Part shown: in pieces, positions 1-9,055 of the stretch
Position numbering within the stretch: the first letter of the stretch is position 1
Layout: each line of letters opens with the position of its first letter
Assembly: GCA_903944085.1 (NCBI GenBank)
Contig: CAJAQO010000307.1
Location: 1 to 50,887, forward strand
Origin: an uncultured Verrucomicrobia subdivision 3 bacterium
GTDB taxonomy: Bacteria > Verrucomicrobiota > Verrucomicrobiia > Limisphaerales > UBA11358
Direction of reading: 5' to 3'
Length of the DNA: 50,887 bases
Made by a program: the position numbers and the translations under genes
Notes under the pieces: generated by a model
Told to the model about the DNA's origin: nothing
Database searches by the model: none
Seen by the model: only the letters and a program-made list of their open reading frames with translations

Positions 1-603
1 AACATCCAGCTCGGCGAAATTATCATCGGCGGCGTCGGCGCGGGACTTTACGGGATGCTCGTGTTCGTTGTGCTCGCCGTGTTCATCGCCGGGCTGATGG
101 TCGGGCGCACACCGGAATACCTGGGCAAAAAAATCCAAGCCTTCGAGGTGAAGATGGCGATGCTTTCGCTGCTGATTCTTTGCCTGACCATTCTTGGTTT
201 CGCGGCCTGGGCCGTCGTGAGCAACTGGGGATTGGCCGGCCTCAACAACAATGGGCCGCATGGCTTGAGCAAAATTCTCTACGCCTATTCCTCTTGCGTC
301 GGCAACAACGGCAGCGCGTTCGCCGGCCTCTCCGCCAACACGCCGTGGTATAACACCACGCTCGGCATCGCCATGCTGTTCGGGCGTTTCCTGATGATCA
401 TTCCCATCATGGCGCTGGCGGGTTCGCTCGCGCAAAAAAAACTGGTGCCGGCCAGCGCGGGCACGTTTCCCGTCTCCGGCGGCACGTTCATCATTCTGTT
501 GCTGGGCACGGTGCTGCTGGTCGGCGCGCTGAATTTTCTTCCGGTGCTGACCCTCGGCCCGATTGTCGAACACTTCCTGATGCTTCAGGGAAAACTGTTT
601 TGA
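1..603 (+). CDS. kdpA: Potassium-transporting ATPase subunit KdpA, 3' part
   Basis: This is the membrane subunit that carries the K+ selectivity pore of the high-affinity KdpFABC pump. The reading frame is already open at base 1, so only the last 200 codons are present. Visible family signatures are the [10 protein letters not shown] segment near the window edge and [13 protein letters not shown], a pore-filter signature with G-NN-GSAF. Several hydrophobic helices follow, and the protein ends with the usual KdpA tail ([12 protein letters not shown]). kdpB begins 22 bases after the stop, in the standard kdpA-kdpB-kdpC order. The 5' end and any promoter or kdpF lie outside the window. Confidence 0.97.
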   Translation, partial: NIQLGEIIIGGVGAGLYGMLVFVVLAVFIAGLMVGRTPEYLGKKIQAFEVKMAMLSLLILCLTILGFAAWAVVSNWGLAGLNNNGPHGLSKILYAYSSCVGNNGSAFAGLSANTPWYNTTLGIAMLFGRFLMIIPIMALAGSLAQKKLVPASAGTFPVSGGTFIILLLGTVLLVGALNFLPVLTLGPIVEHFLMLQGKLF

Positions 604-625
604 TCGCTCGGCCCTCGATATTTTT

Positions 626-2668
626 ATGACGCACAAAGCACCTTCTCTTTTCGATGCAAAGATCGCCGGCCCGGCGGTGGGCGACGCCTTCAAAAAGCTC
701 GACCCGCGCCTGATGCTGAAAAATCCCGTCATGTTCGTGACGATGGTGGGAGCCGCGCTGACCACGGTCGGCATTTTCACGGCGACGGCAGATCGTGGTT
801 TCATCGTCCAACTCGCAATCTGGCTCTGGTTCACCGTGCTCTTTGCCAATTTTGCCGAAGCCGTCGCCGAAGGCCGCGGCAAGGCGCAGGCGCAGGCGCT
901 GCGCGGCACGCGCGTCAATACGGTCGCCCGCCGCGTCGGCAAAAATGGCCACGCGGAAGAAGTCAGCGCGAATGACTTGCGCAAAAACGATGTCGTCCTC
1001 GTGCGTGCCGGCGAAATGATTCCTGCCGACGGCGACGTCATCGAAGGCGCGGCGACCGTGGACGAATCCGCCATCACCGGGGAATCCGCGCCCGTCATCC
1101 GCGAAAGCGGCGGCGACCGCAGCGCTGTCACCGGCGGCACGCGGGTGTTGTCCGATGAAATCAAAATCCGCGTCACCATCAATCCCGGCGAAGGTTTTCT
1201 CGACCGCATGATCGCGCTCGTCGAAGGCGCCAGCCGGCAGAAGACGCCCAACGAAATCGCGCTCACCATCTTGCTCGCCGCGTTGACGCTGATTTTCCTG
1301 CTCGTCTGCATCACGCTGAAGCCGTTCGGCATTTATTCGGCGACGGTGTTTTCCGTGCCGGTGCTGATCGCGCTGTTGGTGTGCTTGATTCCCACTACCA
1401 TCGGCGGCTTGTTGAGTGCCATCGGCATCGCCGGCATGGACCGTTTGCTTCAGAAAAATGTCCTGGCGATGAGCGGTCGCGCGGTTGAAGCCGCTGGCGA
1501 CGTGGATGTGCTGCTGCTCGACAAAACCGGCACCATCACGCTGGGCAACCGCCAGGCCACGGAATTTATTCCCGCGCCGCTCGTCACCATCGAACGGCTG
1601 GCCGACGCCGCGCAACTCGCGTCGCTCGCCGACGAAACACCCGAAGGCCGCAGCATCGCGGTGCTGGCCAAGGAAAAATTCGGCCTGCGCGGACGCGAGG
1701 TGGCGGCGGTCCACGCGGTGTTCATCCCGTTCACGGCGCAGACGCGCATGAGCGGTGTGGATTTTCCGGCGGTGGACGGCAAACCGGCGCGGTGCATCCG
1801 CAAAGGAGCGTCGCAAGCCATGCGCGTTTTGATTGACCGCGCTGGAGGAATTTTTCCGCAAGTGGTTGTTGAGACCGTTGACCAAGTTTCCCGCGCCGGC
1901 GGCACGCCGCTCGTCGTCACCGAGGGCAAGGAAGTGCTCGGCGTGATTCATCTCAAGGACATCGTCAAAGGCGGCATCAAGGAACGCTTTATGCAGCTTC
2001 GCAGCATGGGCATCCGCACCGTGATGATCACCGGCGACAACAAACTCACCGCCGCCGCGATTGCCGCCGAGGCCGGCGTGGATGATTTTCTGGCCGAAGC
2101 GAAACCGGAGGACAAGCTCGCGCTCATCCGCAAGGAACAAGCCGGCGGACGCATGGTGGCCATGATTGGCGACGGCACGAACGACGCACCCGCGCTGGCC
2201 CAGGCCGATGTGGGCGTGGCGATGAACACCGGCACGCAGGCCGCGAAAGAAGCCGGCAACATGATTGACCTCGACTCGAATCCGACGAAGCTGCTCGAAG
2301 TCATCGAAATCGGCAAACAACTGCTCATCACCCGCGGTTCGCTGACCACGTTTAGCATCGCGAACGATGTGGCGAAATACTTCGCCATCATTCCCGCGAT
2401 GTTGATGGGCACGTTCCCGGCCATCGCCCCGCTCAATGTCATGCGCCTGCACAGCCCGAACAGCGCGATCTTGAGCGCGATCATTTTCAACGCGCTCATC
2501 ATCGTGGCATTGATTCCGCTGGCGCTGCGCGGCGTGAAATTCAAACCGATTGGCGCGCTCGCCATTTTGCAGCGCAACCTGCTCATCTACGGATTGGGCG
2601 GCGTCATCATTCCGTTCGTCGGCATCAAGGCCATTGATTTGCTCATCACAGCCCTGAAACTTGTATAA
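626..2668 (+). CDS. kdpB: Potassium-transporting P-type ATPase subunit KdpB
   Basis: This is the catalytic P-type ATPase subunit of the Kdp K+ pump, 680 residues, a normal family length. The phosphorylation site is Asp299 in the [11 protein letters not shown] motif. Also present are the actuator loop TGES, the nucleotide-domain segment [10 protein letters not shown] and the hinge motif [16 protein letters not shown]. Hydrophobic helices lie near residues 35-80, 210-270 and 575-680. The start ATG at 626 has no clear Shine-Dalgarno sequence and probably depends on coupling to kdpA. kdpC follows after 10 bases. No kdpD/kdpE sensor pair lies nearby. A long open frame on the opposite strand is a composition artefact. 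Confidence 0.98.
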   Translation: MTHKAPSLFDAKIAGPAVGDAFKKLDPRLMLKNPVMFVTMVGAALTTVGIFTATADRGFIVQLAIWLWFTVLFANFAEAVAEGRGKAQAQALRGTRVNTVARRVGKNGHAEEVSANDLRKNDVVLVRAGEMIPADGDVIEGAATVDESAITGESAPVIRESGGDRSAVTGGTRVLSDEIKIRVTINPGEGFLDRMIALVEGASRQKTPNEIALTILLAALTLIFLLVCITLKPFGIYSATVFSVPVLIALLVCLIPTTIGGLLSAIGIAGMDRLLQKNVLAMSGRAVEAAGDVDVLLLDKTGTITLGNRQATEFIPAPLVTIERLADAAQLASLADETPEGRSIAVLAKEKFGLRGREVAAVHAVFIPFTAQTRMSGVDFPAVDGKPARCIRKGASQAMRVLIDRAGGIFPQVVVETVDQVSRAGGTPLVVTEGKEVLGVIHLKDIVKGGIKERFMQLRSMGIRTVMITGDNKLTAAAIAAEAGVDDFLAEAKPEDKLALIRKEQAGGRMVAMIGDGTNDAPALAQADVGVAMNTGTQAAKEAGNMIDLDSNPTKLLEVIEIGKQLLITRGSLTTFSIANDVAKYFAIIPAMLMGTFPAIAPLNVMRLHSPNSAILSAIIFNALIIVALIPLALRGVKFKPIGALAILQRNLLIYGLGGVIIPFVGIKAIDLLITALKLV

Positions 2669-2678
2669 AAAACAAATT

Positions 2679-3278
2679 ATGAAAAATCTATTCGCTGAAA
2701 TCCGCCGCGCCGTGATGGTCACGGTCATGCTGGCTGTTGTTTGCTGCGGGCTGTATCCGCTCGCCGTGTTCGGCGTCGCGCAAATCCTGTTCCACGACCA
2801 GGCCAACGGCAGTTTGATTGTGGACCAGGCCGGGACAATCCACGGCTCGCGCCTGATCGGCCAGCAGTTCACTGCCGACAAGTATTTTATTTCCCGCCCA
2901 TCCGATGCGGGCGCCAATGGCATGGCCTACGATCCGACGGCTTCCGGCGGCAGCAACCTCGGCCCGACCTCGCAAAAGCTGTCGGATGCCATCAAACAAA
3001 ACATTGCGAGCTACCGCGCACAAAACAATCTCGACACCAACACACCGGTGCCCGCCGATGCCGTGACCGCTTCCGCCAGCGGCTTGGACCCGCACATCAG
3101 CTTGCGCAACGCCGAATTGCAAACCCCGCGCGTCGCCAAAGCGCGCGGCTTGAGCGCGGACAAAGTGCGCGAACTCATCCGCGCGAACACGGATGCCGCC
3201 AGCCTGGGCTTTCTCGGCGAGCCGGGCGTGAATGTGCTGCCGCTCAATCTCGCGCTGGACGCGCTGGCGGCGAAATAA
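2679..3278 (+). CDS. kdpC: Potassium-transporting ATPase subunit KdpC
   Basis: This is the single-pass membrane subunit that stabilises the KdpA-KdpB complex. From the ATG at 2679 it is 199 residues, close to the usual 190. An in-frame TTG six codons upstream would overlap kdpB and is less likely. One N-terminal membrane helix (about residues 10-32) is followed by family signatures [19 protein letters not shown], a Gly/Ser-rich [10 protein letters not shown] segment, and [10 protein letters not shown]. It is the third gene of the kdp operon. Confidence 0.97.
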   Translation: MKNLFAEIRRAVMVTVMLAVVCCGLYPLAVFGVAQILFHDQANGSLIVDQAGTIHGSRLIGQQFTADKYFISRPSDAGANGMAYDPTASGGSNLGPTSQKLSDAIKQNIASYRAQNNLDTNTPVPADAVTASASGLDPHISLRNAELQTPRVAKARGLSADKVRELIRANTDAASLGFLGEPGVNVLPLNLALDALAAK

Positions 3279-3305
3279 TTTTTACGCCGCCATTCGCCAA
3301 AAATC

Positions 3306-3419
3306 ATGGACCCCGGACTGTTCAACCTGCTGAAAGTGCTGGCCTATTTGATCGTGGGCACCGTCGGCATCGTCGCGCTCGGCGGCTGGGCGTTGCGACG
3401 GTTTGGGCCGCGCAAATAG
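3306..3419 (+). CDS. 37-residue single-helix membrane peptide after kdpC
   Basis: A short frame of 37 codons starts 27 bases after kdpC on the same strand. It begins MDPGLFNLLK, continues with one hydrophobic helix (about residues 8-30) and ends in a basic tail RRFGPRK. The charge pattern suggests the tail stays in the cytoplasm. By size and shape it resembles KdpF, the tiny lipid-like peptide of the Kdp complex. KdpF, however, is normally encoded before kdpA, and I see no convincing sequence match. It could be a displaced KdpF-like stabiliser, an unrelated membrane peptide, or a chance frame. Confidence 0.45.
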   Translation: MDPGLFNLLKVLAYLIVGTVGIVALGGWALRRFGPRK

Positions 3420-3473
3420 GGACGCAAACCAATCGGCGCGCACGATTTCACGGCACGGCAAGGCCGGAAGAGG

Positions 3474-3535
3474 GAAACCGCGAACCACGCCAAATACACG
3501 AACGGATTTTAACGCCAGGCCGCCAAGGCGCAAAG
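3474..3535. repeat. Dispersed intergenic repeats (two families)
   Basis: Two short motifs sit side by side in the kdp/GH42 gap. The first (3474-3506) is a string of 'ccgcgaaccacgcc...cacgaacgg' type and recurs in altered form at 49804-49843. The second (3511-3535) has the core CGCCAAGGCGCAAAG and recurs at 10938-10962, with weaker forms at 43343-43360 and 49585-49610. Both look like non-coding dispersed repeats. They interrupt the remnant reading frame on the minus strand here. Confidence 0.6.
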
Positions 3536-3549
3536 TTTCCTCCGGCGAT

Positions 3550-3651
3550 TTTTTGGTGCAACGGAAGTTTTCGCGCGGCGGACCATTGCCAAAGCGCAAG
3601 CACGCCGCTCAAAATGGCGAACGCGGCGAAAATTAAATTCAACAAATGCAC
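3550..3651 (-). pseudogene. N-terminal remnant resembling an HpnI-type glycosyltransferase
   Basis: Starting from a GTG at 3651 the minus strand encodes about 34 residues: one membrane helix, then LALWQWSAARKLPLHQKI. The helix followed by L-WQW-AAR-PLH resembles the start of the membrane glycosyltransferase (HpnI/ceramide glucosyltransferase-like) family, from memory of that family. The frame then runs straight into dispersed repeat DNA and carries no catalytic domain. I read it as a broken gene start; a chance hydrophobic frame is the alternative. Confidence 0.3.
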
Positions 3652-3680
3652 CTCGCGGAGGAAACAAAAACCCGGCGCGT

Positions 3681-5747
3681 TTAGCCCGCGCTTTTGGCGT
3701 CGGGATGCTCGTCAATGACGAGGACGCCGTGCGGCGGAATGTCGTAGTTGCCCACGATGTTGCTGCCGGTGAGGAAGTCGTGCATCGGCTTGTAAAACTG
3801 GATGCGCACGGGGGAGTTCTGGTGGTTGAGCAGAAAATAAACGCGCGAGCCTTCTTTTTCGCGCATCGAAACTTCGATGTTTTCCGGCACTTTTAGCAGC
3901 GGATGCAGCCCGCCCATGTTCCGCAGCCAGCCGACGAGGTCGTGATAAAAATGCTGGTGGCTCTGGGTGCCGATGTAAATGGCCTTGCCGAGGCCGAAGG
4001 TGTTCATGGTGAGCGCGGGTTTGCCGGCGTAAAAATCCTTGGAATAGGTCGCGAGAATCTGGCAGCCCTTCGGCTCGATCAGATCGCACCAGAGTTTCGC
4101 GGGATGCAGATGGCTGGTGGGGAACGCGCCCTTGAACGTGAGATGATTTTCCTCGCTCGGCGGCAGCGTGTCGAACTCCTGCACTTCGAGGCCGAACAGA
4201 TCGGTCAGGTTGTGCGGGAAACCGGAGTCGGGCACCATGCTGTGTTCGTCCACGAGGCCGGTGTTGAAGGTGCTGACGAGTGTGCCGCCGTTCTGGACAT
4301 AAAGTTTCAGGCGGTCGGCATCGCCGGCGGAAAGCAGATGCAGCGACGGGGCGAAGACAATTTTGTAGGACGACAAATCCTCGTTCGGCCGCGCGAAATC
4401 CACGAGGATGTTGCGGTCGTGAAGCGCGGTATAAATGAGCTGGATGTGCTCGCGCAGGCTGAAGTATTTGGTCGGCGGATTGGGCTGCTGCAGCGTCCAG
4501 TCGTTGTCGTGCGAATAAATGATGCAGGCTTCGGCGGTGACTTTGGTGTCCTTGAGCGCGGGCGCGAGAATTTTCAGTTCCTCGCCGATCTGCGCGATTT
4601 CATTGAACACGCGGCGGCTGCCTTCGAGATTGTGCGGCAGCACCGCGCCGTGAAATTTTTCGGAGCCGAATCGCGCCTGACGCCAGCGGAAAAACAAAAC
4701 CGCCGTCGCGCCGCGCGAGACGAGTTGATAAGTGAACATGCGCAGCACGCCGGGGCGGACGAGCGCGTTGACTTCCTGCCAGTTCACATTGCCGGCTTTT
4801 TGCTCCATCACCCAGAAGCCGTGGTCGCCGTCGGGGGTTTTGATTTCAGATTTTTTCAACGAGCGAAGCATGTCAATCTCACAGGCGATTTCCGAGGGCC
4901 GGGCTTTGATGGCGGCGGTGCTTTCGATGGACACAAAATCCAGCACGCCGGCGAGATCAAAGTGATCGAACTTGTGGCGGAGCGCGCGAAGATTCGTGGT
5001 GACCGGCCGGTCGGGCGTGATTTCGCGGAGAATCTCCGCCTGCATCCGCGCGAATTGCACAATGGTGTCGCTGCAAAAACGGTTCCAGTCGAGGACGAGC
5101 GCAGGATTGTGAACCGTCGGCGCGGCCATCGGCATCGGCACCTCGTTCCACGCGGAAACGAGCTGACCCCAGTGGCGCAGGCCGAGCTGTTCGTTGAGGT
5201 GCTGGATGGTTTCGTATTTGGCTTCGAGCCAGCCGTGCCAGTCGCGGCGGGTGTCTTCGTTGAAGGCGGCCTCGGTGAAATTGCCGCCCAGGCTGTTGTC
5301 AATCTGCCAGGCGATAAGCTGCGGATGCTGGCCGAGCGCGCGGGCCATGTTTTCGACGAGGCGCTTGGAATAAGTCCAATAAACATCGCTGTTCAAACAG
5401 ACCGCGCGGCGGGTGCCGGCGTGCTTGGTGAGGCCGTGCTCATCAATCGGAAGAATTTCCGGATGCTTTTTGGCGAGCCAGATGGGCGGCGCGGCGGTGG
5501 GCGTGCCGAGCACGATTTGGATGCCGTGCTCACCCAAAATATCCATGACGCGTTTGAGCCAGTCGAAATTGAATTTGCCGTCCTCTTTTTCGCACAGCCC
5601 CCAGGAAAATTCGCCGAGGCGGGCGACGTTGAAGCCGGCGGTGTGCATGAGCTGGGCGTCCTGCACCCATTGCGCTTCAGGATTTTCGGCGGAGCCGCCG
5701 TAAGGGAAGACCCATTGTTCCGGGTAATAATCAACGCCGAAATACAT
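3681..5747 (-). CDS. GH42 beta-galactosidase-like protein lacking the usual acid/base residue
   Basis: A 688-residue cytoplasmic protein (no signal peptide) with the normal GH42 plan: catalytic barrel from residue 1 (MYFGVDYYPEQW), then a trimerisation domain from about residue 390 and a small C-terminal beta domain. The nucleophile is kept as Glu315 in WVMEQKAGNVNW. The acid/base site, normally Asn-Glu in a D/N-N-E-Y-G motif, reads D-N-Ser-L-G, with Ser152 encoded by AGC. GH42 enzymes hydrolyse beta-galactosides. Without the acid/base Glu this copy may be inactive, very slow, or may use another residue. It stands alone on the minus strand. The start ATG at 5747 gives the typical N-terminus. 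Confidence 0.9.
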   Translation of the reverse strand: MYFGVDYYPEQWVFPYGGSAENPEAQWVQDAQLMHTAGFNVARLGEFSWGLCEKEDGKFNFDWLKRVMDILGEHGIQIVLGTPTAAPPIWLAKKHPEILPIDEHGLTKHAGTRRAVCLNSDVYWTYSKRLVENMARALGQHPQLIAWQIDNSLGGNFTEAAFNEDTRRDWHGWLEAKYETIQHLNEQLGLRHWGQLVSAWNEVPMPMAAPTVHNPALVLDWNRFCSDTIVQFARMQAEILREITPDRPVTTNLRALRHKFDHFDLAGVLDFVSIESTAAIKARPSEIACEIDMLRSLKKSEIKTPDGDHGFWVMEQKAGNVNWQEVNALVRPGVLRMFTYQLVSRGATAVLFFRWRQARFGSEKFHGAVLPHNLEGSRRVFNEIAQIGEELKILAPALKDTKVTAEACIIYSHDNDWTLQQPNPPTKYFSLREHIQLIYTALHDRNILVDFARPNEDLSSYKIVFAPSLHLLSAGDADRLKLYVQNGGTLVSTFNTGLVDEHSMVPDSGFPHNLTDLFGLEVQEFDTLPPSEENHLTFKGAFPTSHLHPAKLWCDLIEPKGCQILATYSKDFYAGKPALTMNTFGLGKAIYIGTQSHQHFYHDLVGWLRNMGGLHPLLKVPENIEVSMREKEGSRVYFLLNHQNSPVRIQFYKPMHDFLTGSNIVGNYDIPPHGVLVIDEHPDAKSAG

Positions 5748-5847
5748 ATAATTTCCTTGGGTGTGGTTTGTATTCCGACACTAAAAGCAAACCGCCGCGC
5801 TGGCAATAAAAATCGCTCAACGCGGCGGCGAAAGAATCGGCTTGAAA

Positions 5848-6648
5848 TTATTTGCCGAACAAACCGCCGAGGCCTTTTTTCAATTTGTCCACGCTTTCCC
5901 CGGCGTTTTTGCCGGCGCCTTGCAAGGCGCCTTTGGCGGCGTCCGTCACGCCCTTGCTCAAGTCAGTGACGGCGCTGGCGAGCGCCTTGATGGTGCCGGC
6001 GGTGATCTCGTTCAGCACCTTTTGGGTGAGGTCGGCGGCGGTGATGCCGTCCGTGCCTTGACCGAGGCCGGTCAAATGAATGTCCGGCAGCGGCAAAGTG
6101 ATTTCCTGGTTCACCAGGCCGGTGAGGTTCGCGTGAATTTTTGCGCCAGTGATGAGAAAATCATCCACCTGCAGTTTCTTGGCGGGCTGCTTGGCCCCGG
6201 GCGCGGCGGCGGGCGCATTGGTGGCGGTTTTGTCGGCGGCCGGCGTCAGCGAATTCACGTTGGCCATGAGCTTGGTGAGATTGTTCGCACCGAGGGGATT
6301 GCCTTCAAAGGTGATTTCCGTATCGCGAACTTCAACGGAGTGGATGACGATTTTATCCGAGAGCAGCGAGCCGGGGGCCAGGCTGACGGAAGCCTTGCCA
6401 ACGTTGATGGCCGAAGGTGCCTTGTAACCTTCGGGGTTGCCGAGCACTAGGTTTTTCACGCCGGCCGAGCCGCCCAAAAGCGATACGTTCACGGTGTCCA
6501 CCGTGAGGCTGGTCTGGGTGATTTTTGGGCCGACGGTCTCCATGCCCGTCTTGACAATGTCGCCCAGGAAAAAACCGACGACAACCACGGCGGCAACGAC
6601 CAGCACCACGAGTCCCAAGCCGAGGCCGATAAGTATTTTCTTTTTCAT
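5848..6648 (-). CDS. AsmA-like membrane-anchored protein
   Basis: A 266-residue protein with one long N-terminal membrane anchor (residues 4-28, KKKILIGLGLGLVVLVVAAV). It is followed by a periplasmic beta-rich region with a V-x-x-V-x-L-G rhythm typical of AsmA/DUF748-like proteins: LLGGSAGVKNLVLGNPEGYK, then SVEVRDTEITFEGNPLG and LPDIHLTGLG. An Ala/Pro-rich linker lies near residues 135-155. The C-terminal 60 residues are a helical Ala/Gly/Lys-rich tail. AsmA-like proteins are linked to the cell envelope and lipid traffic; the exact role here is unknown. GC-rich inverted arms (5792-5799 and 5821-5828) lie just after its stop and might help end transcription. Confidence 0.65.
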   Translation of the reverse strand: MKKKILIGLGLGLVVLVVAAVVVVGFFLGDIVKTGMETVGPKITQTSLTVDTVNVSLLGGSAGVKNLVLGNPEGYKAPSAINVGKASVSLAPGSLLSDKIVIHSVEVRDTEITFEGNPLGANNLTKLMANVNSLTPAADKTATNAPAAAPGAKQPAKKLQVDDFLITGAKIHANLTGLVNQEITLPLPDIHLTGLGQGTDGITAADLTQKVLNEITAGTIKALASAVTDLSKGVTDAAKGALQGAGKNAGESVDKLKKGLGGLFGK

Positions 6649-6709
6649 AAATTAGCTGAATGGGAAAATGCCAGCGGAATTCCAACTTGAAAAGAAATTT
6701 CCGGAGGGA

Positions 6710-7096
6710 TCAAGCGGCGAGCAACGTTCGGACGTGCTCGGCGAGATCATGAATTTGATAGGGCTTGGTGAGAAACTGGTCGGGCTTGACGGGGGCGTCG
6801 GCAAAAACGTGTTCGTCCACCGTGCCGCTCAAAAGGATCATTTTCTGGCGCGGGTTCAGCCGGCGGCATTCGCGGATCAGATCCATGCCGTTCATGCGGC
6901 CCATGGCATAATCCGTGATGACCACATCGGGCTGGCGCGTGGTGAATTCCTTCAGCGCCAGTTCGGGATCGCGAAATGTGCGGACTTGATAGCCCAGTGG
7001 TTTGAGGATGGCATCGGCCAATTCCAGCAACATCGGTTCGTCATCCACCACAAAAACAATGGGCGGCTCGGCGGATTTGCTCTTGGCGGCGTTCAT
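6710..7096 (-). CDS. Stand-alone response regulator receiver domain
   Basis: A 128-residue CheY-like protein with only a receiver domain. The acidic pocket is Asp18-Asp19, the phosphoacceptor is Asp62 in VVITDYAMGRMNG, the switch Ser is Ser89 and the conserved Lys is Lys110 in the TKPY motif. No DNA-binding or enzyme domain follows, so it must act by protein contact or as a phosphate relay. No histidine kinase is visible nearby, so its partner is unknown. It is probably a separate unit from the AsmA-like gene 61 bases downstream. Confidence 0.9.
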   Translation of the reverse strand: MNAAKSKSAEPPIVFVVDDEPMLLELADAILKPLGYQVRTFRDPELALKEFTTRQPDVVITDYAMGRMNGMDLIRECRRLNPRQKMILLSGTVDEHVFADAPVKPDQFLTKPYQIHDLAEHVRTLLAA

Positions 7097-7260
7097 ATGG
7101 CAAGCGGAACTGCCCCTTAACCTATCATCTTTGTCCCGCGCGCGGCAAGCCTGAAATTTGAGGCCAAAATCGACGAGAAATAAAATTGCGTTGCTTCCCG
7201 CCCACCGCCCACCTAAACTCCGTTCCCGGCAATAGATTCGCCAAACAAGGAATTGCTGAC

Positions 7261-8790
7261 ATGAAAAAAAAACCAGCGTCCGTGCCTGAAATCCCTAAAC
7301 CTGCCGCCGCCAAATCCGAGCGCGCCAGTGCCGGCCGCGTCGCCAAGCCCGCCGCACCAGTGCCGGAACCTCCAAAAGCCAAGCGCGCTCCCAGCAAGCC
7401 GCTGTTGGAAGTCGCGGTTGACGCCGTAAAAAAAATGCTCAAACCCAAACCTGCCGCTGCCAAACCCACCGCCCCGCCGCCGCCGGCGGCTGAAGATCCG
7501 AAGCGCCCCGTTGCGAAAAAAAACGCCGCGGAAGAACCGAAGGTGGAAGTGGACGCCACCACGGTGGTGCGCCGCACCTACACGAAGAAAAAGAAAATCG
7601 AGGTGCCGCCGATTCTGCTGGAAGGCGATGCGCCGACCGCGCCGCCGGTCAGCGGCCCCGGCGAAAAATTTTCGCTCGGCGCCACGCCGCCCGCGCAAAG
7701 TTTTTCCGGCGGCGAGCTGCCGGAAAGCTACGGCACCAAAAAATTATTTCTCACCGCGCGCGATCCGCACTGGCTTTACGCCAACTGGGATCTGACCGTC
7801 GCGCAGCAGAAGGAACTCAACGCGGCTTCCACTGACGGGCATCTCATCCTCCGCATTTACGCCGGCAAAATCGAAGGCCATCCGGCCTACGAAATCCATG
7901 TTCACCCGGAATCGCGCCACTGGTTCGCGCATGTCGAGCGCGCGGGCAATTCCTATTCCGCCGAGCTGGGCTATTATTCCGCGCTGGGCAAATGGACGCG
8001 CGTGGCCAACTCCAGCGGCACCATCACGCCGCCCGATGCCGCTTCGTCCGAGAGCGACGCGGAATTCGCCACGATCCCGTTTGAATTTCCGTTCGCCAAA
8101 TTGATGCAGATCATCGAGGAAGCGGTGCGTGACAATATTCCGCTGGCGGTGGCCATCGAGGAATTGCGCCGGCACGGGCATCCGGATCTGCCGCGCTTTT
8201 CGTCGTCCGGATTTTCATCCGTCGCGCCGGCGCCTTCATCTGCCTCGCCCGGTCCCGCGCGCGTGTGGACGCCGCAGCAGGAAAAAGCGCTCGCCCGGGT
8301 CATCAACATTGACCAGACGCGCCGCATCTGGATGGGCTCGCTTGAAATCACCGAACTGATCCGCCGCCGGCTGGAGCAGGATGTCACGTCGCCGGTCACT
8401 GCTTTTGGGGCGGCGGGCGTTCCCGCCCCGGTCGGGCCTTCCGGCATTTCCAGCGTCACCAGTCCGTTTGGCGGTGGCGGTGGCGGGGCCACGGCAAAAG
8501 GTTTTTGGTTCAACGTCAATGCCGAGCTGATTATTTACGGCGCGACGGAACCGAGCGCGAAGGTCACGCTCGGCGGCCACGAAATCAAACTGCGTGCCGA
8601 CGGCACGTTTAGTTTCCGCTTCTCGTTGCCGGATGGAAAATACGATCTGCCCGCCGTCGCGGTTTCCGCCGATGGCACGGATGGGCGCGCGGCCGAATTA
8701 AAATTCAGCCGCGAGACGCAATACCTTGGCGATGTCGGCGCGACGCCGCAAGATCCGGCGCTCAAACCGCCGCTGCCGAACAACCTTTAA
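7261..8790 (+). CDS. DUF4912 domain protein
   Basis: A 509-residue protein. I chose the ATG at 7261 because an AAGGA lies about 10 bases upstream; the longer frame from 7186 lacks such a site. Residues 1-120 are a low-complexity Lys/Ala/Pro-rich tail, probably disordered. Residues about 155-290 match DUF4912 (GTKKLFLTARDPHWLYANWD, then YEIHVHPESRHWF and ELGYYSALGKW). The C-terminal part (about 405-495) contains VNAELIIYGATEPSAKVTLG and a beta-sandwich-like segment. DUF4912 proteins are often encoded beside GH57 glucan enzymes, as here. The biochemical role is unproven; carbohydrate binding is a guess. Confidence 0.8.
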   Translation: MKKKPASVPEIPKPAAAKSERASAGRVAKPAAPVPEPPKAKRAPSKPLLEVAVDAVKKMLKPKPAAAKPTAPPPPAAEDPKRPVAKKNAAEEPKVEVDATTVVRRTYTKKKKIEVPPILLEGDAPTAPPVSGPGEKFSLGATPPAQSFSGGELPESYGTKKLFLTARDPHWLYANWDLTVAQQKELNAASTDGHLILRIYAGKIEGHPAYEIHVHPESRHWFAHVERAGNSYSAELGYYSALGKWTRVANSSGTITPPDAASSESDAEFATIPFEFPFAKLMQIIEEAVRDNIPLAVAIEELRRHGHPDLPRFSSSGFSSVAPAPSSASPGPARVWTPQQEKALARVINIDQTRRIWMGSLEITELIRRRLEQDVTSPVTAFGAAGVPAPVGPSGISSVTSPFGGGGGGATAKGFWFNVNAELIIYGATEPSAKVTLGGHEIKLRADGTFSFRFSLPDGKYDLPAVAVSADGTDGRAAELKFSRETQYLGDVGATPQDPALKPPLPNNL

Positions 8791-8802
8791 ATTTTTGCCT
8801 GC

Positions 8803-9039
8803 ATGGATGCGCCTGAACGCGGAGCCTTGATGCTCGTCCGGTTGATTGGCGTGTTGTTTATCGTCGCCAGCATTTTGGAACTCGGCCTATATTGGGCCAA
8901 ATGCGCCTTTGCCAAGCCGCCTTTGGCGGTGGCCGTGGTGCCCTGCATGTTGCGGCTGATTCCGGCCGCGATTGGCTTCGCGATTTTGATCAAGGCCAAA
9001 GCCATTGCGGAATGGATTTCGAACACTTTGGACATTTAA
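8803..9039 (+). CDS. Small two-helix membrane protein
   Basis: A 78-residue protein with two hydrophobic helices (about residues 9-30 and 40-64) joined by a short KCAFAKPPL loop. It starts 12 bases after the DUF4912 gene and ends 16 bases before the GH57 start, so it is likely co-transcribed with both. An internal ATG at 8830 is an alternative start that would begin directly at the first helix. I do not recognise the family. Confidence 0.65.
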   Translation: MDAPERGALMLVRLIGVLFIVASILELGLYWAKCAFAKPPLAVAVVPCMLRLIPAAIGFAILIKAKAIAEWISNTLDI

Positions 9040-9055
9040 GCGTCCAATCCCGATC

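Noticed and set aside
491-2923. An 810-codon open frame on the minus strand across kdpB
   Set aside because: It is antisense to a well-supported kdpB, has a low-complexity Arg/Asp/Gln/His composition and no domain; it arises from G+C-rich codon bias.
3903-5969. A 688-codon plus-strand frame across the GH42 gene
   Set aside because: It is antisense to GH42 with no recognisable protein content.
6710-7096. The receiver protein as KdpE, the Kdp regulator
   Set aside because: It has no winged-helix DNA-binding domain and lies on the other strand, more than 3 kb from kdp, with no KdpD.
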